DNA from: Pseudomonadota bacterium
GTDB taxonomy: Bacteria; Pseudomonadota; Gammaproteobacteria; Burkholderiales; Methylophilaceae
Direction: 5' to 3'
Length of the DNA: 64,000 bases
Assembly (NCBI GenBank): GCA_029782295.1
Contig: JAKOVB010000089.1
Location: 186,001-250,000 of the forward strand
The notes below the pieces were generated by a model. That model was not told the DNA's origin, did not search any database, and worked only from the letters and a program-made list of their open reading frames with translations. This document shows, one piece after another, positions 39,033-46,640 of this stretch. The position numbers and the translations under genes were made by a program. Positions within the stretch are counted from its first letter, which is position 1, and every line of letters starts with the position of its first letter.

Positions 39033-40127
39033 TCAACTTGCACCACCGCTCTTTGGAGCAGCAGGGTTTCCTCCGCCATTCTTGGGGGCTCCAGGGTTGC
39101 CGCCACCCCCATTAGTGGAACCAGGGTTGCCGCCACCTCCCTTAGGGGAACCGGGTTTACCACCGCCCCCCTTAGGAGTACCAGGGGCTCCACCACCCTT
39201 GGCGGGAGATGCAGATGTACTGCCACTGGATCTCTGCCGCGGCATTCCCATACGCACGCTTGCATTTCCATTCATAATTCCATGGACAATGCTAGGTACA
39301 TGCCACATCAGATAAAGAATTACTGAGGAAAATCCCGCAGTAAAAATGGCTGCTAATGTCTGAGGCCCGTACTCTCCGTTACTCGCGGTTGTATTAATAA
39401 CCGAGAGCATGTGGTCTAGGATGATGCTTGTGACCCCAATCATCAGTGTGCCGACGACCTTGTAGAGGTTTGCAGATATGACAAATGTAATGAACCCATC
39501 CAGCCATTTTCTGGTGTAATCCCAAACTAGGAACGGGATAAATAACGGAGCCAACCCGAGAGCTAACGAGGTCAAGATGATGCTGACTATCCCAATGGCA
39601 AAGTAAACACAGGCCGCCAGGAATATCACAATCATCGCTGCTATTAGAAACATCAAAGTAATGTTATTTGACCAATAGGCCAGCAGAAAATCCCAAACAC
39701 CATCTGGATGGCCGATTTGATCATAGATTCCATTACCCGCCTCAGAAGCGAACCCGATGAGCCTGCTCATTCCATTTACCAAGGATTCTGCAACGCTCCC
39801 TCCAAGCCCTAGCTGAGATGAAATTATCGTTGTTGCCTCATCTGCAAACCCGCCGATGAAGTCTTTGAGTATCAGAACGTACCAACCATCCTGCAGCATG
39901 CCCCAAGCAATCGCCACCATGAAAAATGTCCTCATAAATTCACCAAGGACATCGACGATCACTCCACTTTCCAGTATGACTTTGATTCCATACCAACAAA
40001 TGGATATTACTGAAAGCCAGAACCAAAGCTTGGTCCCGAGGGGTACAAGCCCTTCGGAAACCTTCAGCATGCCATTCATGATGGCATCAAGCAGGGATTG
40101 AACTACTGGTGTATAGCTATCTCCCAT
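39033..40127 (-). CDS. trbL: TrbL/VirB6-type conjugation membrane protein
   Basis: 364 residues with about six to seven membrane segments (for example ITLMFLIAAMIVIFLAACVYFAIGIVSIIL) and the family stretch ALGLAPLFIPFLVWDYTRKWLDGFITFVISANLYKVVGTL. This is the inner-membrane channel component of type IV secretion. After residue ~300 comes a Gly/Pro/Lys/Asn-rich tail of imperfect repeats with the pattern GGGGxPGxPK. The start overlaps the trbJ end. Confidence 0.85.
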   Translation of the reverse strand: MGDSYTPVVQSLLDAIMNGMLKVSEGLVPLGTKLWFWLSVISICWYGIKVILESGVIVDVLGEFMRTFFMVAIAWGMLQDGWYVLILKDFIGGFADEATTIISSQLGLGGSVAESLVNGMSRLIGFASEAGNGIYDQIGHPDGVWDFLLAYWSNNITLMFLIAAMIVIFLAACVYFAIGIVSIILTSLALGLAPLFIPFLVWDYTRKWLDGFITFVISANLYKVVGTLMIGVTSIILDHMLSVINTTASNGEYGPQTLAAIFTAGFSSVILYLMWHVPSIVHGIMNGNASVRMGMPRQRSSGSTSASPAKGGGAPGTPKGGGGKPGSPKGGGGNPGSTNGGGGNPGAPKNGGGNPAAPKSGGAS

Positions 40128-40941
40128 CGTCCTGGCCTTTCAGAGATCTGAGAAAGTTCATCGCCTTTTCTCGACGGGCATAGTCTTCTTCAAGGTTTTT
40201 GATTTGCCTTTCCTGTTGCAAGGCATCAGATCGCGCACGCTCGGTACTGACCTGCGCCTGGATGACAGTTGCCTGCAACAATCCCGACAGCTGGTCAGAG
40301 AAGAGATGATTCTGAGCGGAGATCGTCTGAAGCATTTGCAATGCCCCCTCATTTTTTGGAATCGTGCCTGCTAAGCGATCTGCACGGGTCTGAAAATTCC
40401 GGAGCTGGGAAAGTGTCGACTGTAGGGAGTCATACTGCGTCTTGCCAACGGTTTGCCCTGCATGAGATCGCTTGAGTTCAAGGGCGAGTAGTTCTTCCCA
40501 TCCCTTTCCTGTTTGCACTGATTGACGGCTCATGTCAGTAGATAACTGTTGAAGATCGTCGTACGACTTCCCCATCCCATTCATGGTCTGATAGATGTCG
40601 TCGTAATTTCCATATACCCCTTTCGCCATCTCCATGGCTTCAGCGGATGGCATTCCTCCTCCACCAACTGCTTGATTGGCATCAGCCGGCAACACGCCTC
40701 GTGCCACGGCTATCGCAACATCATCTTTTGAGAGTTGTTTGATATTAGTGAGCATAGTCATGTACTGGTCGACCATGGTTTTATACTGCAGAGCCATTTG
40801 GGCAGTTTGTTTGACCGATTGGGCTGCGGTGATGAGGTTCTTACCGAAATTTGTCGGATCAAAAACAATTTTTCCGGCTGCTGAGGCCTGCCCTGATGTG
40901 AGGCTGCAAACAAGAGCCACAGCGATGAGCTTTTTCTTCAT
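40117..40941 (-). CDS. trbJ: TrbJ/VirB5-type conjugation protein
   Basis: 274 residues with a signal peptide (KKKLIAVALVCSLTSGQASA), then helical, Gln-rich sequence (VKQTAQMALQYKTMVDQYMTMLTNI) and long C-terminal helices. This matches TrbJ, a periplasmic or pilus-tip-associated subunit. Directly upstream lies a hairpin that overlaps its ribosome-binding site. Cotranscribed with trbL. Confidence 0.82.
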   Translation of the reverse strand: MKKKLIAVALVCSLTSGQASAAGKIVFDPTNFGKNLITAAQSVKQTAQMALQYKTMVDQYMTMLTNIKQLSKDDVAIAVARGVLPADANQAVGGGGMPSAEAMEMAKGVYGNYDDIYQTMNGMGKSYDDLQQLSTDMSRQSVQTGKGWEELLALELKRSHAGQTVGKTQYDSLQSTLSQLRNFQTRADRLAGTIPKNEGALQMLQTISAQNHLFSDQLSGLLQATVIQAQVSTERARSDALQQERQIKNLEEDYARREKAMNFLRSLKGQDDGR

Positions 40942-40951
40942 GGGTGTTTCT

Positions 40952-40998
40952 CCTATCAGTTAAAACCGGCAGCATTGCTGCCGGCAGGAACTGATAGG
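40952..40998 (-). promoter_or_regulatory. Hairpin sequestering the trbJ ribosome-binding site
   Basis: The outer arms CCTATCAGTT and AACTGATAGG pair over 10 bp, and the inner arms CCGGCAGC and GCTGCCGG over 8 bp. On the mRNA the outer stem ends in ATAGG, the start of the AGGAG site of trbJ, so folding should limit translation. Confidence 0.6.
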
Positions 40999-41058
40999 CT
41001 AGAGCTTTTGCTGAATTACTGTATTGAAGTAAAACAGCAAAAATCGATGCCTTTGCGC

Positions 41059-42978
41059 TCATACCTGTTCACTAACTGTCCGGATTGCAGCTTCCAGATC
41101 CTCTAGGCCAACCTTTGTATCTGGATCATTTCCCAGGCGGTCGAAAATCTGATTCACTGCGCAAAGCAGTATTTCTTTGACGTTGGCCAGCGACTGTCCC
41201 TGCAGCCGATTCGCAACCGCTTCAGCGGTAAATTCGCTAGACAATGGGGCTTTGCTATTGGCAATCCACTTCTGCACGAACTCGAGCAATACAGCATTTG
41301 CAGGCAAGTCGAACCCGATTTTCTCCGTGAATCGCCCGCCTCGGAGTGCTGCCTGATCAATCAGGTCAGGGTTATTGGTTGCCGCAACGAACACCAAGTC
41401 TCGCGCACGCCCCCCAGCTCCATCTATAGCTGCGATCAGCTTATTGGTCACAGCCTTCGAGCCCGCAGACATCCGGCGATCAGCCAATACATCATCCGCT
41501 TCGTCGATAAACACAATACACGGGCGGATGTCGGAAGCCTTCTTCAGCACCCGATCAATCTCCTGTGAATCTGCCAACATGTCGTGTCCGGTAGTTCGGA
41601 TAAAGGACCACCCTGTAGTCTTGGCCAGCGCCATGACCCCGATCGTCTTGCCAGTACCAGGAGGTCCATAAAACAGCATGCCGGCCGGCACGCTGCCACC
41701 AAGCTGTTCTACCATTTCAATGTTGGTCATGCGCGATGCAACATTTGCCAGCTTGGCTTTCATATCCGGAGCCAGTACCAAGCCATCAAGCGTTAGTGCA
41801 TCTTCGGGGAGACGATCTCCCTTGCCCGCCTGTATTTTGCGTAGCGCCGCGATTAGGGTATCGAAAGTGACATGATCAATCAGGCCGTCTTCGCCTTGAT
41901 CAATCACCTCCCGAACGATGGCGTTGATGCGGGCGACGGAATAACCTTCCCATCGACGCGCCGCACGGCTGACACCATCCCAATCCACTGTGAGCGGGTC
42001 CTTTGGCTTTTCACCACGCAGCCTAGCGATCATGCCCAGGGTCGGCGGGTGCTCGAGTTGCGACAGGCCTTTCTCGATCAGAGCTTTTCGTGCAGAAAAA
42101 TCCGGCACCGGAATTTCGAGCTTGAAGTCGAACCGACCTTCCCGGATGCTGGCGACGTCCAAGCGTTCGATGAAATTGGTGGCAGCCACCACGACAACCC
42201 CTTTGCCACGGATGTCGACCAGGCGCTTCAGAATCGCATTCAGCGTCTTGGGCGCCTCATGCTCAGCCTGCATCACCTTGCTCCGGTCGACAAAAACCGA
42301 ATCGATCTCATCGATGAACAGCACGCAAGGTGCCTGACGCTCCGCCTCGTCGAAGATATTCATGGCATTCTGAGTGGTCTCGCCTACCCACATGCTTGCC
42401 ATATCTCCGAAAGATACCGAGAGAAACGGCAGCTTCAGTTCGCCGGCCAGAGCCTCGGCAAAAAAAGTTTTGCCGTTACCAGGCTCCCCGAAAAGCAAAA
42501 TCCCGTTACGGGCTTTGCTGGACTTGCGGATATCCTGCCCAGCCTTCAACAGTTGGGCCTTGGTCTCATCCATCCCGACGACATCCCGGAATGAATAACG
42601 AGCTGCGATTGCCTGATGGAGATTTGACCCTTGACTAGGACCTGCTGCAGATCTGCTTTTATCGGCATTTCCACCGATGAGATATCGAGCCACCCAAATA
42701 CCAAGAAACGAAATGCCAAGGGTGATCAGCTGCCAGACATGGTGTCCGGCCGAATAGGCCATGTAGCCTGCAAACACAACCCCATGCAGTGCAACCAGCT
42801 GCCATCGACGAAAAATGGATGCCACAGCCACAACAAAAAAGTTGATGGCCAGCAAAGAGAATAATGCTTTTGGATCTGAGGCAGCCCGTACCGCAACCAT
42901 CGCGTAGAGCCCCAATCCCATGAGTAGGAATACTAGGCGGACGAGGAGGTCAGGACCAGATTGTTGTTCAGTATTCAT
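41059..42978 (-). CDS. Membrane-anchored double AAA+ ATPase (Cdc48/FtsH-like)
   Basis: 639 residues from ATG 42978, eight bases after GGAG; the frame continues to a TTG at 42993. Residues ~10-105 hold about four hydrophobic segments. Two AAA+ domains follow: D1 with GEPGNGKT and VLFIDEIDSVF, and D2 with GPPGTGKT and IVFIDEADDVL, both with intact Walker A/B and ATNxxD sensor-like motifs. No protease domain (HExxH) is present. It probably remodels proteins at the inner membrane and lies in one operon with trbJ and trbL. Confidence 0.85.
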   Translation of the reverse strand: MNTEQQSGPDLLVRLVFLLMGLGLYAMVAVRAASDPKALFSLLAINFFVVAVASIFRRWQLVALHGVVFAGYMAYSAGHHVWQLITLGISFLGIWVARYLIGGNADKSRSAAGPSQGSNLHQAIAARYSFRDVVGMDETKAQLLKAGQDIRKSSKARNGILLFGEPGNGKTFFAEALAGELKLPFLSVSFGDMASMWVGETTQNAMNIFDEAERQAPCVLFIDEIDSVFVDRSKVMQAEHEAPKTLNAILKRLVDIRGKGVVVVAATNFIERLDVASIREGRFDFKLEIPVPDFSARKALIEKGLSQLEHPPTLGMIARLRGEKPKDPLTVDWDGVSRAARRWEGYSVARINAIVREVIDQGEDGLIDHVTFDTLIAALRKIQAGKGDRLPEDALTLDGLVLAPDMKAKLANVASRMTNIEMVEQLGGSVPAGMLFYGPPGTGKTIGVMALAKTTGWSFIRTTGHDMLADSQEIDRVLKKASDIRPCIVFIDEADDVLADRRMSAGSKAVTNKLIAAIDGAGGRARDLVFVAATNNPDLIDQAALRGGRFTEKIGFDLPANAVLLEFVQKWIANSKAPLSSEFTAEAVANRLQGQSLANVKEILLCAVNQIFDRLGNDPDTKVGLEDLEAAIRTVSEQV

Positions 42979-43070
42979 TTGTAGATACTCCAATACATTG
43001 CCGCCAAGCTGACTAGCCCGATCGCCATGCTCGCCAGATATAGACTGTTTTTCTTGATTAACTCACTCAT
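42975..43070 (-). CDS. 31-residue single-pass membrane peptide
   Basis: The short frame beginning MSELIKKNSLYLASMAIG has a basic N-terminus and a single hydrophobic helix through to LVSLAAMYWSIYK. An AGGAGAAGCGGT site precedes the ATG, and the TGA overlaps the AAA+ start as ATGA. The coupling suggests it is made with the AAA+ protein and may bind its membrane region. Below the usual ORF length cutoff; coding not proven. Confidence 0.65.
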   Translation of the reverse strand: MSELIKKNSLYLASMAIGLVSLAAMYWSIYK

Positions 43071-43230
43071 ACCGCTTCTCCTTCATTTTCATTAACCGTT
43101 TCACTTCCGGTTTGGTCAGGATCGGTTTGGTCATTTCGCCAAGCCTGAATGCATGTTTCAACGTTTTGCAGGTTGCCGCTGAACGCAGCACGCCCAGCCT
43201 CAAACAGATAATTGCCAGTTTTTTTGCCAA
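43063..43230 (-). CDS. Possible 55-residue basic protein (TTG start)
   Basis: This frame begins TTG GCA AAA AAA CTG with AAAGG seven bases upstream, ends GEMTKPILTKPEVKRLMK then MKEKRYE, and overlaps the 31-residue gene by 8 bases. It is basic, with a hydrophobic start (LAIICLRLGVL). A competing overlapping frame over the same bases has no usable start codon. It may be the first gene of the AAA+/trb operon. Confidence 0.4.
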   Translation of the reverse strand: MAKKLAIICLRLGVLRSAATCKTLKHAFRLGEMTKPILTKPEVKRLMKMKEKRYE

Positions 43231-43338
43231 AATTTCGCCTTTCAGTTGCTACCTAAATTCACGCTAGCACGCAAAAGTCGGGAATCAAGAGGCCTTTGGC
43301 AAAAAAACTATCAATTGACCGCCACTGGCGGACAGCAA

Positions 43339-43724
43339 AATTGTCGGAAACACGTCGGTATCGACATTGTTCTAGCCGGGCGGCCAACCAAACGTGCTTA
43401 CCCGCGGTGTTGGCAGCAATCTGCGACGTCATTTCGACGTGTTTCCGACAATTGCAAGCGCGGAGGCACAAGCAGACCGGGAAAGCGGAGCCCCCGGGCT
43501 GCGTAGTTGCGTACCAGCAAGCGTTGCGGAAGCATTTCCGAACAGGAAATGCGTACGCACCGCGACTGACGACGCGCATGCATTGCCGCCAGCGAGCGGC
43601 AATGCGCAGCCGAAGGCTGCTGCCCACGGGCACCGTCACTACTCGGCAAAGCCGGTAGTGACGGTGCCCCTTTCGGGGCGCCGCTTAACGGCTCAAACCG
43701 GCCTCGATGGCCGGTTTGAGCCGT
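43339..43724. repeat. Cluster of perfect inverted repeats; candidate oriT
   Basis: Six inverted repeats lie in under 400 bases: 43339-43357/43435-43453 (19 bp, long loop), 43532-43552 (8 bp), 43580-43605 (10 bp), 43606-43620 (6 bp), 43628-43669 (15 bp plus 4), 43688-43724 (16 bp). No gene is convincing here. The cluster separates the minus-strand transfer operon from the plus-strand small-gene operon, the usual place for oriT or a single-strand promoter. No relaxase gene is in the window, so the role is inferred. Confidence 0.55.
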
Positions 43725-43782
43725 ATAGGGGTATGGAGCTTGCGCGAATTATTTGACTGAGTGACGGGGTAAATCGCCCCTA

Positions 43783-43811
43783 TTGACAGAGCGGAAAATG
43801 TCACCTAAATT
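43783..43811 (+). promoter_or_regulatory. Sigma-70-type promoter of the small-gene operon
   Basis: TTGACA (43783-43788, perfect consensus) is followed after 17 bases by TAAATT (43806-43811). It points toward the genes starting at 44013. A hairpin (GAGAGGGG/CCCCTCTC) follows in the presumed leader. Confidence 0.65.
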
Positions 43812-43942
43812 ACTCCCCAGCAAGAGAGGGGTATCCCCCTCTCACCCTTGTCCCAACGGGACGGGGAAAGGTTATTGCCCCTGGCAATCGGCAGCGCGTC
43901 GTTAAGCGCATATCAAAATTGCCTAATTAGGCGTCGTTATTA

Positions 43943-44012
43943 ACCCATGACGGGACCATTCCCGTCTGGGGCATGGCTCGTCCAACTCAATATCATTTTG
44001 AAAGGAAGAGTC
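43943..44012 (+). promoter_or_regulatory. Hairpin leader 1 with GGGGCATGG motif
   Basis: GACGGG-accatt-CCCGTC hairpin (43949-43966), then GGGGCATGGCTCGTCC and the ribosome-binding site GAAAGGAAG. It shares its layout with the leaders at 44263 and 44879. Confidence 0.5.
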
Positions 44013-44195
44013 ATGATTACCTATGAACAAAACGTTCACTCCCTGAAGGGCGCAATGGCAGAAGCTCTGAAAAAGCGCGCTGCCCGTCTCATCAACGGAT
44101 CCGAAGACTATTGGTCGGAAGTAACCCTGGAACTGCGCAACGGCAAGATCGTTGCAAAGTTTCTCGGTTGCGTAGAGGAAATCGGCACTGTCTGA
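44013..44195 (+). CDS. Small hypothetical protein
   Basis: 60 residues from ATG 44013 after GAAAGGAAGAG; the open frame starts at 43947 without support. Sequence MITYEQNVHSLKGAMAEALKKRAARLINGSEDYWSEVTLEL and so on, a helix then beta-like strands, no membrane segment. First gene of the plus-strand small-gene series. No family recognised. Confidence 0.6.
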   Translation: MITYEQNVHSLKGAMAEALKKRAARLINGSEDYWSEVTLELRNGKIVAKFLGCVEEIGTV

Positions 44196-44262
44196 TTTGC
44201 TGATCCCCAATCCCGACGCAACACCCCTCCCTTCCGAGAGGGGCCAAGTTTCGTAACGAAAC

Positions 44263-44336
44263 TTCAACTCCCCCGCGGGGCTTGCCCCGTAGGGGCATGC
44301 CTCGTTCATAGCAATCTGCAATGAAAGGAATGAGTC
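44263..44336 (+). promoter_or_regulatory. Hairpin leader 2 with GGGGCATGC motif
   Basis: CCCCGCGGGG and GCCCCGTAGGGGC inverted repeats are followed by ATGCCTCGTTCA and the site ATGAAAGGAATGAG. The preceding bases 44248-44265 add the perfect hairpin AAGTTTCG-taa-CGAAACTT. Same layout as leaders 1 and 3. Confidence 0.5.
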
Positions 44337-44879
44337 ATGCAAGAAAAGAACCACGAAGTTCAGCCGCATCCTGTAGGCGTAGGTAGCGGTATATCCAGTA
44401 CTCAAGGTGCAGCAGGAAACAGCTCCACGCCGCCGGCAACGCACTTCAAAAATGTCTTGAGCTTTTTGAGCCGGGCATTTGCTCTACTTAGTAATCATGC
44501 TGAGCAGCTGTATGAAAGCTTTATCGGCTCACGAGAAGGTAGAGCACTGAAACGAGTATTGACGCCGAATACGGCATCAAAGCTTGCGATCGTACTTCTC
44601 TTTGGTGGGATGTACATCCTCATGATCATAAAGCTGATCGACCAGACAGTTTTCATGGCCAGTTATCTGGAATGGAATCTCATCGTGGCCTGTTCGGCTT
44701 TGCTGATTACTAAGCTGAGATGGCTGGCATTGCATGGTGCAGTCCTCTGTGGACTCGCTATCATGCATGCTACCGATAGCTCGATGCTGCTTTCGATGTA
44801 TGTGTATCTGATCAGCTTCGTGGTGATATGGTGCAAGCCATATCTGAAGCTGCTCAAGCCGCAAGCAGAAACTGTTTGA
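44337..44879 (+). CDS. Four-pass membrane protein related to the AAA+ membrane module
   Basis: 180 residues: a soluble N-terminus of ~80 residues, then about four hydrophobic helices. From KLRWLALHGAVLCGL onward the order and spacing of residues resemble the membrane region of the AAA+ gene (RRWQLVALHGVVFAG), both ending in an IWxxxYL stretch about 38-40 residues after ALHG. It appears to be a free-standing paralogue of that module. A start after GAAAGGAATGAG is clear. Confidence 0.65.
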   Translation: MQEKNHEVQPHPVGVGSGISSTQGAAGNSSTPPATHFKNVLSFLSRAFALLSNHAEQLYESFIGSREGRALKRVLTPNTASKLAIVLLFGGMYILMIIKLIDQTVFMASYLEWNLIVACSALLITKLRWLALHGAVLCGLAIMHATDSSMLLSMYVYLISFVVIWCKPYLKLLKPQAETV

Positions 44880-44949
44880 AATATCCCGCGGGGACCCCAT
44901 CCCCGCAGGGCATGGAGTCCCTTCAATTTTCTAAGTGAAGGAGATCACC
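44879..44949 (+). promoter_or_regulatory. Hairpin leader 3 with AGGGCATGG motif
   Basis: CCCGCGGGGACCCC/CCCCGCAGGG repeats are followed by GCATGGAGTCCCTTCAA and a GAAGGAGA ribosome-binding site. Third copy of the leader layout in front of consecutive genes. Confidence 0.5.
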
Positions 44950-45192
44950 ATGTACGTTGAAACAAGCAAATCGAGTCTCGCATCATATGTTTCGTCTGAT
45001 GCGCTGTTCGTTACTCCGACAGTGGCATACGACACATCAGAAGAGGTTTGTGAAGAAGTCGTCAAATCCGGTGTGTATTTCCTGGTGATCCATATTCATC
45101 GGATTGGATCCTGGGTAAGTCGCACTATCCTCGATGCATTCTCCAACATGGAAGATGCTCAGGCCTTCGCGCTTGATCAGGTCACATACTGA
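44950..45192 (+). CDS. Small hypothetical protein
   Basis: 80 residues from ATG 44950 after GAAGGAGATCACC; an upstream in-frame start at 44935 is less likely. Begins MYVETSKSSLASYVSSDALF and has a central hydrophobic-aromatic stretch (VYFLVIHIHRIGSWVS). No family recognised. Confidence 0.6.
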   Translation: MYVETSKSSLASYVSSDALFVTPTVAYDTSEEVCEEVVKSGVYFLVIHIHRIGSWVSRTILDAFSNMEDAQAFALDQVTY

Positions 45193-45204
45193 TGGAGGCA
45201 TGAA

Positions 45205-45312
45205 ATGGATGACATGGATAACGACAAAGATATGATTGAATTTGAAACCTTTGCCGAGTGGGTTGAAGCGATGGAATCAAATTTTGGTCAGTCAGAGCAA
45301 AACAACGAATAG
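45205..45312 (+). CDS. 35-residue acidic protein
   Basis: A short frame with a GGAGG site 10 bases upstream, starting MDDMDNDKDMIEFETFAEWVEAM and ending in QSEQNNE. It has about ten acidic against one or two basic residues. It lies 12 bases after the previous gene and is probably cotranscribed. Too short for motif evidence. Confidence 0.5.
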   Translation: MDDMDNDKDMIEFETFAEWVEAMESNFGQSEQNNE

Positions 45313-45886
45313 GCTTTGTCTATTCGCTCAGCCAGTGTCTTCGGATGCTGGCTGATTTCCACCATCCTCTTTTCGAGTGGATGGCGGAAATCAGGCTTCT
45401 TGCCCTCGGGCAACGTTGGCGCACGAAACGCGCCGGCAGCACGCCGTAAAGTGCATCTCAATAGTCGGGCCAGCCTTGCGACGTAGCGAGGTCAAACCGG
45501 ACGTCTCTCGGCATTAATGCCGATCGCAACATGCAATGGCTTCATGCCAACCCATGCCGTCTTGTACGGACTGGGGACATACATCAATCAGACAAACACT
45601 AAGTCGCAGCAGGACGCGCGCCAAGCCGCGGATGCAGCCAAAGCCACAATGGTCTCGTACCAGGCGGCCGATGGAAGCTATCTGCAGCACTGCCAAAGCG
45701 ATGCGATGGGCAAACGGTGCAGGCAACAATGGCAACCGTCTTGCCAAGACGAAGTGCACGTCACACAGGACACCTCCCTCCCAGGGTGTCCGGATTCCCA
45801 AGGGAGGCGAATAAGCCTACGTACGGCTGTAACCACTAAACCTGATCTAAAACCTGAACCAACTGAAACTGAAAGGAAAATCGAAC
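45313..45886. other. 574-base gap with structured sequence, no convincing gene
   Basis: Two strong hairpins sit at 45329-45354 (CAGCCAG...CTGGCTG with a cTTCGg tetraloop) and 45352-45394 (16-bp arms, one mismatch). The remaining bases carry a frame at 45517-45924 that lacks a ribosome-binding site and has Cys/Gln-rich unlikely composition. Could be an untranslated leader or an RNA gene. Confidence 0.45.
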
Positions 45887-46378
45887 GTGCTAGACATAGA
45901 AAAATTCTTGGAAAAGCTACCTGAAGTTGACCGCCTCGAGTTCCGTGCCGCATGGCATTCGGAGCTTGCTGCTCATCTCGACGGTGATGAAAAAGTAAAA
46001 CCCAAACAACCAGAACATGACCCAATCTTCCGGGCAGTTCTGATCCTTGAAACCCTCCTGGGTGAACTCAAAGAGGAAAAGAAGAAGCGTCCGACAGTCA
46101 AGGCTGATTTCAAGATGTGGTGTAGCTACATCGTGAACCTTGGCCTACGAAATCTTCCGACCTCCGATGAGGAAATCCAGAGAGCAATACTTCAATTGGA
46201 AATCCAGGCTACAGAGGCCAGGTTGCAAGAACTGCGATCAGCTGCAGCAAAGGCTGATGGTAAGTCCCTTGTGGCCCAGTCAAGGCAGATGGTGAATGAA
46301 TACAAAGCCAATGCTCTCGCAGCCTCAGAAAACATGTCCAAACAGGACACTCCCGAAACTGAATCAGCGCAAAGCTGA
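45887..46378 (+). CDS. Helical hypothetical protein
   Basis: 163 residues from a GTG (GTG CTA GAC ATA) preceded by GAAAGGAAAATCGAAC. It is strongly helical: MLDIEKFLEKLPEVDRLEFR, then a long Lys/Glu region, then ILQLEIQATEARLQELRSAAAKA, a likely coiled coil. No membrane segment. Not recognised. Confidence 0.55.
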   Translation: MLDIEKFLEKLPEVDRLEFRAAWHSELAAHLDGDEKVKPKQPEHDPIFRAVLILETLLGELKEEKKKRPTVKADFKMWCSYIVNLGLRNLPTSDEEIQRAILQLEIQATEARLQELRSAAAKADGKSLVAQSRQMVNEYKANALAASENMSKQDTPETESAQS

Positions 46379-46640
46379 TCACGAATTGCCGACGTAAACG
46401 GCCTTCACACACGCCTTAACGGCGTCCCTACGCGACTGGGAAAACTCGCGGTCTGACAAGCTCCCTGCAGGGATGTTGTCCGACGCCAAGTATCCACCTG
46501 GGGATAGGCAAGAAGTACAAATTGTTTTTCCAGGCAAACGGGGTGGTGCCCGTAGATCCATGCCGACTTGTTCGGGTTCGCATGCGCAACATGCGATCGG
46601 TCAGAAACACTAACCAGTGCTAACACCTGCGGGACATGAA

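Noticed and set aside
40859-41062. Minus-strand 67-codon frame starting with an ATGA overlap at the AAA+ stop
   Set aside because: It runs into trbJ out of frame and has no family features; the hairpin at 40952-40998 explains the gap better.
41872-42594. 240-codon plus-strand open frame
   Set aside because: Antisense to the AAA+ gene, whose Walker motifs are intact.
43071-43250. Second minus-strand frame overlapping the proposed 55-residue gene
   Set aside because: It reads through acidic, plausible sequence but has no ATG, GTG or TTG start; the TTG-started frame has a proper ribosome-binding site.
43259-43639. Minus-strand 126-codon frame in the hairpin cluster
   Set aside because: The codons follow inverted repeats, and Cys/Arg content is improbable for a real protein.
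45517-45924. 135-codon plus-strand frame
   Set aside because: No ribosome-binding site, odd Cys/Gln-rich composition, and its end overlaps the better-supported gene at 45887.
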